Origin: Cyrtobacter comes
GTDB taxonomy: Bacteria; Pseudomonadota; Alphaproteobacteria; Rickettsiales; Midichloriaceae
Length of the DNA: 9,682 nt
Assembly (NCBI RefSeq): GCF_034470605.1
Contig: NZ_JARGYT010000046.1
Coordinates: 1-9,682 of the forward strand
Direction: 5' to 3'
Within the stretch, counting starts at the first letter, position 1. Every line of letters starts with the position of its first letter. Below the pieces are notes generated by a model. That model searched no databases. It worked only from the letters and a program-made list of their open reading frames with translations, and was not told where the DNA came from. Positions 1 through 6,400 of this stretch are shown piece after piece. The position numbers were made by a program, and so were the translations under genes.

Positions 1-2
1 TT

Positions 3-86
3 GCCAGTCGTTACGCTAAAAATGCCAAATCTTTTTTAGCTGCTGTGCAAATTAGATACATTGCTTTGTGGGCAAAAATCTCGTGA
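3..86 (+). CDS. IS5-type transposase, C-terminal end (partial)
   Basis: The window opens inside a reading frame that ends at TGA 84-86. Its 27 residues include ASRYAKNAKSFLAAVQ followed by IRYIALWAKIS. This pattern (Arg-Tyr, a run ending in SFLAA, then a hydrophobic helix with Trp) resembles the extreme C-terminus of IS5-family DDE transposases, downstream of the catalytic Glu. The active site and start lie left of the window, so it cannot be judged whether the gene is intact. No terminal inverted repeat could be fixed in the bases after the stop. The family call rests on remembered similarity of a short tail and is moderate. Confidence 0.6.
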   Translation, partial: ASRYAKNAKSFLAAVQIRYIALWAKIS

Positions 87-119
87 CTATACTATTTAGC
101 TCCTATTTTATATGACGTT

Positions 120-192
120 TTATACTGACTTAACTATACCTCTATTTACATATGTTATAACTTTCTTACGAAAATCTGTATCATGCTGGCAT
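120..192 (-). pseudogene. IS630-type transposase N-terminal remnant
   Basis: On the minus strand, ATG at 192-190 begins Met-Pro-Ala. A frame change of one base then leads into DTDFRKKVITYVNRGIVKSV, ending in TAA at 122-120. IS630-family transposases typically begin with a short Tyr-Ser-x-Asp-Phe/Leu-Arg-Lys-Lys-Val motif, then a Tyr-Val-x-x-Gly turn of the first helix-turn-helix. That order is seen here. The frameshift near codon 4, the stop after about 23 residues and the absence of anything downstream mark it as a dead fragment. The intact transposase start at the right edge of the window (Met-Thr-Tyr-Ser-Ile-Gln-Phe-Arg-Lys) shows the same type of motif. Confidence 0.5.
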
Positions 193-235
193 TTTCCTTT
201 GAATATCACTTATCTGTACTCAAATCTCAACTTAA

Positions 236-686
236 TTTACTATAGCATATAATAATCTCACCTATAGCCGTATAAATGATTATATAATTATTCACTTTAC
301 CTTAATCCAACAATACTAAAGTATTTTCAAAGTTAGCTATGTAACTCTTTTATGGCGATTTAGCTATATATTACAGCCTATGCTAGCTCAGCTTAAATTA
401 CCATATCCTTGATTCTCTGTGCTATTATTTTGCCATCACCGAATATGTAGATATCATTTACTCTCAACCTCCCTTTCTACAGCTTTTCCAGCATTGCGCA
501 TCCAACTATTTGAGTATTCATTATCTTAACATTACTAAGAAATACACCCTCTTTGAGGGTGTATTTTATTCTTTTGTCTCCTTCAATCTGATTCTTGCAA
601 CATTGTTTGCACCTTTACCTGCCTATCTTGAGCATAGTTTTGTTAGAGCAAAATTTACATCCATTCATAGAGTTGCTCACATTCAT
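236..686 (-). pseudogene. Degenerate IS1-type transposase
   Basis: Three minus-strand pieces lie in the right order for one IS1-family transposase. Piece one (ATG at 686-684) has a zinc-ribbon pattern: CKFCSNKTMLKIGR, an in-frame TAA at 617-615 where Gln-Arg-Tyr is usual, then RCKQCCKNQIEGDKRIKYTL. This fits the InsA Cys-x2-Cys...Cys-x2-Cys domain. Piece two (504-457) reads WMRNAGKAVEREVESK, resembling the segment just after the helix-turn-helix. Piece three (about 286-236) ends in Cys-Tyr-Ser-Lys, a motif at the C-terminus of InsB, and is the least certain. The middle, with the catalytic residues, is unreadable. At least one nonsense change plus several indels or deletions make this non-functional. 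An intact gene would need roughly 700 bases, but only about 450 remain. Confidence 0.65.
540..566. terminator. Perfect 12-bp hairpin, possible bidirectional terminator
   Basis: AAATACACCCTC (540-551) and GAGGGTGTATTT (555-566) are exact reverse complements around a TTT loop. On the plus strand it is followed by a T-rich tract (TATTCTTTTG), and on the minus strand by TCTTAG. The shape suits an intrinsic terminator. No intact gene ends just before it on either strand, and it lies within the IS1-type remnant, between its zinc-ribbon and post-HTH pieces. It may therefore be secondary to that decay. Confidence 0.45.
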
Positions 687-779
687 TCAATACACATTGT
701 CACGCTATCATATCGCCACAACAAAATCTATCTTTATATGATAATGCAGAAATTGTTGCTTTCTATATGTAGTACTTAG

Positions 780-800
780 TATAGATGTATAGATGTATAG
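780..800. repeat. 8-bp tandem repeat (TATAGATG x2.6)
   Basis: Two full copies of TATAGATG (780-787, 788-795) are followed by a partial TATAG. It lies in gene-free DNA between the IS remnants and queF. No function is apparent. Replication slippage is the simplest origin. Confidence 0.8.
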
Positions 801-821
801 TGATTTAAGCTGAATTAACAT

Positions 822-851
822 AGGCCCTAATATAAGCAATATTATCGGCCT
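822..851. repeat. Imperfect inverted repeat downstream of queF
   Basis: AGGCC (822-826) pairs with GGCCT (847-851), and TAATAT (828-833) pairs with ATATTA (839-844), around an AAGCA loop with a small internal bulge. It lies about 60 bases past the queF stop in the direction of queF transcription. It could act as a weak terminator or 3' processing signal, but no T-run follows on the minus strand, so the role is uncertain. I saw no other element in 690-909. Confidence 0.4.
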
Positions 852-909
852 CATTAAATAAAATAGCCTGTATACTAATTTAGTGTTGTTTACCCTTTTA
901 AGAGGAAGC

Positions 910-1683
910 TTATTGTCTTAACGACCTATATAAACTAGGAAAAACCCCAGCAACATTGCTTCTTATTGGATTTATGTCTATGCCCCCCCTCCTATTATAC
1001 ATCCCTAACACAGCAAGATACTCCGGTTTGCAATCAACTAATATCCTTTCACAAATTTCCTGAATACAATCTTCGTGAAATTTATTTTTATTTCTTAATG
1101 ATGTTATATAAAATAAAAGCGACGACCTATCAATCTTCTGTCCATGATACTCAATTAGTAAAGAACCATAATCTGGTTGCATAGTAACTGGACAATTAGA
1201 TTTTAGTACATCACTATACAAACTCTCCTTTATATATACGTCTGGAAAACATTTAATTCCATCACCATACACATCAGAAATTGACACACCATCAATACAA
1301 ACACCATCAATCGCCAGGCCGCGCTCTATATTAACTAGCTCGCTTATCTCAACCTCTATTTGAGTATTCAATAACCCCTCAATATCACGCACTATAGTCT
1401 CCTTTGCCTCTTGCGTTGATGAAAATTTATGTTCATTTAAAGACATGAGATAGAGTTTAACAGACTTAGATTCTAGAATATATTTTGACCTAGAATCATA
1501 CGAAAGCCTCCCGACATGTACACAAGGCTTTCCACTAATATCTAACCAATACAGCTCGTATAAATTCCAAACATCTACACCAAACAGCAGATCACTAGAG
1601 ACCCGCTCAACTACCCTCAGCAATCCGGGATTGTAGATAGAATTATAGCACGCTGCAACACCAAGGTGACCTATAGCCCCCAC
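910..1683 (-). CDS. queF: NADPH-dependent 7-cyano-7-deazaguanine reductase (QueF, long form)
   Basis: QueF reduces the nitrile preQ0 to the amine preQ1 with two NADPH, the last free-base step of queuosine synthesis before insertion into tRNA at the wobble position (cytosolic T-fold enzyme). Recognisable motifs in order: DVWNLYELYWLD (37-48), the substrate-binding ESKSVKLYL (71-79) with Glu71, KSNCPVTMQPDYGS (161-174) with the thioimide-forming Cys164 and general-acid Asp171, FHEDC (202-206) with His203/Glu204, and the C-terminal RRGGIDINP (231-239). The Cys-to-Asp (7) and Cys-to-His (39) spacings equal those of E. coli QueF. At 257 residues it is about 25 shorter than E. coli, mostly in the N-terminal half. 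That half aligns from LGVAACYNS onward, so the GTG start at 1683-1681 is credible; an in-frame TAG lies upstream at 1698-1696. It follows rpsU by 12 bases, with no clear Shine-Dalgarno, suggesting one transcript. Confidence 0.95.
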   Translation of the reverse strand: MGAIGHLGVAACYNSIYNPGLLRVVERVSSDLLFGVDVWNLYELYWLDISGKPCVHVGRLSYDSRSKYILESKSVKLYLMSLNEHKFSSTQEAKETIVRDIEGLLNTQIEVEISELVNIERGLAIDGVCIDGVSISDVYGDGIKCFPDVYIKESLYSDVLKSNCPVTMQPDYGSLLIEYHGQKIDRSSLLFYITSLRNKNKFHEDCIQEICERILVDCKPEYLAVLGMYNRRGGIDINPIRSNVAGVFPSLYRSLRQ

Positions 1684-1695
1684 GCAAAAGCACCA

Positions 1696-1893
1696 CTAAG
1701 AATTTTGGGACTGTCTTTTCTTCTTAGCTCTCATTACAGATTCCTTTCTTTTTCTCATTTTTGTTTCAGAAGAAGTCTCAAAATACCTCTTAATTTTGTA
1801 TATCCTAAATATACCCTCCATCCTAACCTTTCTCTTCAAAACCTCTAAAGAGAAATCAACATTATTAAATCTAACAGATACCTTAGAAGACAA
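1696..1893 (-). CDS. rpsU: 30S ribosomal protein S21
   Basis: The 65-residue basic product matches bS21: a short beta-like start (KVSVRFNNVD), then LKRKVRMEGIFR, KRYFETSSETK and a Lys/Arg-rich tail ending RAKKKRQSQNS. The LKRK-x-x-x-EG-x-FR and Arg-x-(Y/F)-(Y/F)-E-x-x-S-E-x-K spacing is of the alphaproteobacterial type. S21 sits on the small-subunit platform near the 3' end of 16S rRNA and aids start-site selection. The only plausible start is TTG at 1893-1891: no ATG or GTG occurs between it and the upstream in-frame TAA (1932-1930), and a shorter start would cut into the conserved N-terminus. The promoter at 1957-1929 places the start about 30 bases into the transcript. No strong Shine-Dalgarno is visible. 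First gene of an rpsU-queF unit. Confidence 0.9.
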   Translation of the reverse strand: MSSKVSVRFNNVDFSLEVLKRKVRMEGIFRIYKIKRYFETSSETKMRKRKESVMRAKKKRQSQNS

Positions 1894-1928
1894 CCCTATA
1901 ACCCAGATAACAAAAACGAACGCCGAGG

Positions 1929-1957
1929 ATTATATTACCTCTTTTAAGAAGAGTCAA
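1929..1957 (-). promoter_or_regulatory. Sigma-70-type promoter for rpsU-queF
   Basis: On the minus strand, TTGACT (1957-1952) is separated by exactly 17 bases from TATAAT (1934-1929). That is 5 of 6 matches at -35, a perfect -10 and ideal spacing. Transcription would start near 1922, leaving a leader of about 30 bases before the TTG start of rpsU. This is the strongest promoter visible in the window, as expected for a ribosomal protein gene. Confidence 0.85.
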
Positions 1958-2011
1958 TTAACTATACCAAGATCAATAGAAGATGTATCAAAGATATTGT
2001 AACTCATAAAG

Positions 2012-2041
2012 GCATTCATAACTATAGCATTCATAACTATA
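2012..2041. repeat. 15-bp perfect tandem duplication
   Basis: GCATTCATAACTATA occurs at 2012-2026 and again at 2027-2041 without mismatch. It lies in the region between the two divergent transcription units. It could be a duplicated protein-binding site, but nothing in the sequence distinguishes this from replication slippage. Confidence 0.9.
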
Positions 2042-2063
2042 GACATACAGCGGTGATAATTGA

Positions 2064-2210
2064 AAGATTGGAGTACTTGCGCAAAAATTGTCACAAAATT
2101 TGTCGCGAAGTGGCGAGCTACGAGAACTAGATAATATATTCACGAGTAACGGTATTTTGACGCTTTCTAAGGCGTGGCACCATAGCGATATAACACCCGC
2201 CAAACAATAA
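2064..2210 (+). pseudogene. Unrecognised orphan reading frame, probably a remnant
   Basis: An open frame of 48 sense codons follows TGA 2061-2063 and ends at TAA 2208-2210. It has no ATG or GTG in an initiating position. The encoded sequence includes AQKLSQNLSRSGELRELDNI and ends HHSDITPAKQ. The balanced, mixed-charge composition looks more like protein than random AT-rich DNA, and codons such as GCG, GGC, CGA, ACG and CCC make it locally richer in GC than the flanks. I do not recognise a family. It is most likely the tail of a decayed gene, but chance cannot be excluded. A small imperfect hairpin (ACGCTT/AGGCGT, 2160-2175) lies inside it. Confidence 0.25.
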
Positions 2211-2238
2211 ACCCGTGGCTCACAACTTGGGATATGAA

Positions 2239-2266
2239 TTGCATTTCATATTGTTAGTGCTATAAT
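2239..2266 (+). promoter_or_regulatory. Probable promoter for the giant gene
   Basis: A perfect -10 box TATAAT (2261-2266) is preceded after 16 bases by TTGCAT (2239-2244), a weak -35 matching mainly in its TTG. Transcription from about 2273 would give a leader of about 45 bases before the ATG at 2319. The rest of the 1958-2318 spacer holds only the tandem repeat and the orphan frame. Confidence 0.55.
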
Positions 2267-2318
2267 GTGATACCAGGCCATTACAAATAATAGCCAATTT
2301 TATAAATTATTTTATGCT

Positions 2319-3449
2319 ATGCCTACTATAGATCAACAAGACCTAGCTGCGTTAAAAAAGATGATAGATGACAATGCGGGAACTTTTCATGCATTAATAA
2401 GATACCTAGCAGAGATTGGAATGAATGCCTCTTACGTTTTAGGTCATCAGCACTATCTAAACATTAGGAATAATCCAGAAGAGCTTTATTTATTTTTAGA
2501 ACATATTAGAAAGAAAAAGGGGGTTTTTGAAAGGGCAATGAACTATCTCACCACCTTAGAGCGTGGTATAGATGAAAAATTGGAACATATATATCCGAAT
2601 CAACTTCAAGATAAGATAAAAAATCTTATAAAAATCTCATCCTATCTCTCTTCATTAGATATTACAGAATATAAAAATCTTAAGAATGAAATTAGTAGTG
2701 ATAGCGATGCTATGCAAAAAGCTTCTAAATTTCTAGATTATTTTATTGATTTTCGAAGTTCTGGACACAGTTTAACTAATCAGATTAATAGAATGGTTGG
2801 ATTGGTAACCGATAATAAGGTTATTCCAGTTAAGTTAATAGAATCTTATATAAAAAAGTTTGATCAATTAGACAAATTTGTCATAGATAAAGGCAATAAC
2901 GTTCCTGGTAAGAGTCCAGCTTTTGATTTTATAAAGAAGAATCAGGAAATGTTTGACGATATGAAATCTTTCTTTAAAGATATATCTGGAGACGATCAAG
3001 AGGAGGTCGGGTTCATGAATGCGGTAGACAATGAGCATACACCTGGACCAAAACAATTGTATTCATTTGCAAAATTTTTTTCACAAATAGCAACAAGTGA
3101 GGATTATCGTGACGTACACTCTTTACCAACTTTTAATATAAGCAATGGATTACACCATTTTAGGATCTTGTTATTAAAGCTTAAAGATATAAATGCAGCT
3201 TATAGCACGTTGGATGCAGTTTTTTCTTACGACGAAGATAACAATGTTGATTTGTCATCCAAAATTCAGGAAGCGAAGTCTATTTTTTCTCAAATAGAAC
3301 TCGAAGATATAATACTTCAAATTGGCGGCATGGATAAATACGATTCATTAAGTGATGAATTGTTTAATGCTGTAGAAGAGGTCAATGCATCCACACGCCC
3401 TGCAAAAAGAATGTATATAAAGAATTATATGACAGGCTTGGTACTGTAA
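2319..3449 (+). CDS. Hypothetical protein, N-terminal part of a giant split gene
   Basis: 376 residues from an ATG with no evident Shine-Dalgarno, downstream of a TATAAT box. I recognise no family. The N-terminus (MPTIDQQDLAALKKMIDD) is not a signal peptide, there is no membrane segment and no cysteine. The sequence is predicted largely alpha-helical and rich in Lys, Asp, Asn, Leu and Ile. Notable stretches are LFLEHIRKKKGVFERAMNYL (about 66-85) and a leucine-rich LHHFRILLLKLKDI (about 279-292). The coding quality drops at the end: the last codons (YIKNYMTGLVL) look like out-of-frame translation. Meanwhile the minus-one frame reads VYKELYDRLGTVIGDLRKII straight into the next gene. I infer the natural protein continues into the 3458-8977 frame and that this stop is the result of a one-base deletion near 3404-3408. 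If it is a real separate protein, it would be a small cytosolic helical partner of the downstream product. Confidence 0.75.
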   Translation: MPTIDQQDLAALKKMIDDNAGTFHALIRYLAEIGMNASYVLGHQHYLNIRNNPEELYLFLEHIRKKKGVFERAMNYLTTLERGIDEKLEHIYPNQLQDKIKNLIKISSYLSSLDITEYKNLKNEISSDSDAMQKASKFLDYFIDFRSSGHSLTNQINRMVGLVTDNKVIPVKLIESYIKKFDQLDKFVIDKGNNVPGKSPAFDFIKKNQEMFDDMKSFFKDISGDDQEEVGFMNAVDNEHTPGPKQLYSFAKFFSQIATSEDYRDVHSLPTFNISNGLHHFRILLLKLKDINAAYSTLDAVFSYDEDNNVDLSSKIQEAKSIFSQIELEDIILQIGGMDKYDSLSDELFNAVEEVNASTRPAKRMYIKNYMTGLVL

Positions 3450-3457
3450 TCGGAGAT
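3368..3457 (+). other. Probable frameshift zone joining two halves of one gene
   Basis: The frame of the downstream 1839-codon ORF is open from 3368 (after TAA 3365-3367), about 90 bases before its nominal TTG start. The upstream frame stays open until TAA 3447-3449. Read in the downstream frame, 3368-3403 looks non-coding (Cys-Cys-Arg-Arg-Gly-Gln-Cys), whereas from 3404 on it looks coding (KKNVYKELYDRLGTVIG). The switch therefore falls near GCAAAAAGAATG (3402-3413). Adding one A to the A5 run (3404-3408) gives one continuous frame of 2220 codons including the stop. With only five A residues and Arg codon AGA in the A-site, the run is not a canonical minus-one slippery heptamer. A mutation or a sequencing/assembly error is more likely than programmed frameshifting. 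Confidence 0.65.
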
Positions 3458-6400
3458 TTGAGAAAGATTATAGCGTTAGTTGATATGAGACTTTCAAAAA
3501 CCAATACAGTTATCAATAATGCGGAACATCCTAAAGATATCTTTAACGCCATCTTTCTTAATAATGGTGAACTTGTTAAGTCTCAGCTTGAGAATATCTC
3601 TTTTAGGCTGTCAGGAATAGAACAAGAATTAAGTGCTAATGATGATGGGCCAGGTTATGATAACAAAATATCAAATAAATTAAACTCGATTACAGAGAGT
3701 ATTGATTCCGATATTAAAAATATAGTGTTGTCTGCTAGTAGTCTTATAATTCAAAGACCAGCTATAGATTTCTTGCACTTTAAATTAACCTCATTCTTTC
3801 ATGCATTAAACACAGTTCAGACAAGGATAGAGTGGATGGGAGACATTTCTAAGAAATTTTTTAAAAAATTTCAAACGTTCCTTTCAGATGATTCAAAAAA
3901 ATTCGATATACAAGAGATTAGAGATGAGGTTGGATACGATGGAAGCATTAACAATATTTTAAAATATGATATTAAATATGATGAGGAGCTTTCAATAGTT
4001 CATAACCTCATGAAGTTCGGCATTCATCTTAAAGCTATTCGTCAAAACAAGATCAATGCTGAGAGCACATCAGGTAGTATTCAACATAAAATACACAGTA
4101 TAGATGAAAGGTTATCAGATATCACTGCGAATAAGTTACCTAATATCTTAGGGGAAATACGTGATTCCCAAGGAAATTGGGAAAAAATACCGTATGATAT
4201 AGCAGATGCTTTTAAACTAAGTGACTTCTTTATTAAACAGAGAGAAGAATTGTTAGATAAATACAAAGAGATATTGATAGAGTATAAAGAATTTAAAAAA
4301 GCAAAGGAGGATTTAAAGAGCGAAAAGAAAAAGTTAGGGAAAAAAGATAAAGAACAGAGAGAGTCCGACCTAGAAAAACAAGAAAAAAAATTAGAGAAGA
4401 AAATAAAGAAGTATAATACAATAGTAAAAAATGATGATAAGGGCCTAGTTGAAGATTGCGAACTCAAGAATATAAAGAATAAAAATGCTAAGAACGAGAT
4501 ACTTAAGCTCTTTATTAAAACTGAATATGATAATGAGAGTGACCTTCGTTTGTTATCTGAATTAAAAAGTTATAAATGTAGTAAGCTGGAGGATCTTGAT
4601 TGGAATACTAAAAAAATAAAGACATTTCTTAATGCTGAATACGAAAACATAAAAAAATTAGGCTCATTAATTGAGGAAAAAACTAAAACTACGGAAAAAC
4701 TATCTAATAAAAAATCTCAACTTGAGCAAGAGAAGCAAGATCTAATGGAATACCAAGGTACTGATTCTACCCTTTGGAAAGATAGCCTTTCTAAAAGGGA
4801 GGCTAAGGTTATAAAAAATATTAAGAAAATTTTTACGAAAGATGGCTTCATAGACAACTTAATAGAATGGTCAGAGTCTATTAGAAATAGCGATGATATA
4901 GAAAACACTAATCATTTATACAAAGACTATATAAATATACATTTAAGCAATACTGTAATAAAGCCGCTAATGAAAATTAAAGCAGGTCATGATGTGAGTT
5001 ACAACGATGTTATGGATTCTTTGCGCGGAATAGATACCCTATACGATGATCAGAAAACTTGTGAAATAACAGCCACTTATTTGGCTAAGAAATTTAAAGA
5101 CCAAAACCAACTTCCCGAATATACTAACACAATTCAAAGTTTCTTAAATGATAATACTGGTTCTGATGTTCAAGATATTAGATTGAGCAAAAGTAATTAT
5201 AAGGAGATTCAAGAACTTTCTAAGAATATATTCTTAACTTCTAATAAATCCTTAGCAAAAGCTGGAACCGTCTTATACAAAAGCAAAGCGTATAATGTTA
5301 GTGATTGTTTTAAAACCATATTGCCAATCTTGGAGAAAATGGTGAATATTAAAAAAAATTACACAAATTATACTGACCTTCATAATGATTTATTATTTAT
5401 TTTAAGTGATTTAAATCTATCAAGTGTATTAATTAATCAACATGTTAATAGCGAACATGATAGTATTTACATCGGTCTACTCTTTAATGATGGTGAATTA
5501 GATAGCAAGTATCGCAACTTATTTAAGTATGAAAATGTTGATTTGGAATTTAATATTAACAATCAACAAAATACTCTAACAGATTTTAATAATGCCTTTA
5601 GTGACTTACTTAAGGATATAAAATCTATTATAAAAAATAAAAATTTTGATAAAAATTTTGATAAAAATTTTTATAAAAAGCTTACCACAACACAAGAAGC
5701 TGAAACTCTCAAAGCTCATAATGTCTACTATCAAAATACCAAACCTTTTAATGACTTTATAAAAAAAATAAAAAAAATAAATGAAGGGGAGTTGCAGAAA
5801 AAAATAATGTCAGCATCTGGATCTATAATTAAATTTATAAATGATGCACATAATACAAATCCAACAAAATTTTTTGATATAAAAAACGAGGTCTATGCTA
5901 CTAGCTATTTAAATGCAAAAAATTATCCAGTTGATATGCCATTAATGCTTGAGCATTTTGGCGTTGCCCTGATTCGATCTATAGTAAATTGCCAGAAAAC
6001 TGATGAGAATTTATGGAACTCTTATTATTCAGAAGCACTTATTAAACTCATAGATGAGATATTTAGTAAATTGCTTGTAGACAAAAACATGCAAGAATTA
6101 CCAATGAACCTAAATGAAATAGCACCACAAATTGGTATATATGGTAATCCGCGCGCGGATAGCTTTCAAGCTCATAGCATACTGGGGACTTATCTTTCTG
6201 AGCATATTGATTCAACATGGACAAAGGTAATTAATGAAATTGCCTTTAATATAATAAGGGGCACTACCGAAAATGCACTAAGCCTCTACAAAGTATTAAA
6301 TGACTACTACATAAACCATAGAGATGAGGAAGATGCAAGATATAATATAGAGATGAGTAAATCTAAAGAAGTGAGTAAACCTAAAGAGGAGAGCAAATCT

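Noticed and set aside
510..779. Plus-strand frame of 89 codons upstream of queF's 3' side.
   Set aside because: It is the opposite strand of the IS1-type transposase remnant and reads through the hairpin.
1796..2002. Plus-strand frame of 68 codons overlapping rpsU, with a protein-like end (SQLTIPRSIEDVSKIL).
   Set aside because: Its first half is antisense to rpsU and its second half covers the rpsU promoter; no family recognised.
1988..2203. Minus-strand frame of 71 codons with a repeated YSYEC.
   Set aside because: The repeat comes from the 15-bp DNA duplication, and the frame is antisense to the more protein-like 2064-2210 frame.
3398..3412. Programmed minus-one frameshift of the dnaX type at the A-run.
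   Set aside because: The run has five, not six, A residues and the zero-frame codons are GCA-AAA-AGA, so the A-site tRNA could not re-pair; no stimulatory stem-loop was evident.
4081..4467. Minus-strand frame of 128 codons rich in Ser, Phe and Leu.
   Set aside because: It is the antisense shadow of the Lys/Glu coiled coil, whose AAA/GAA codons read as Phe/Ser on the other strand.
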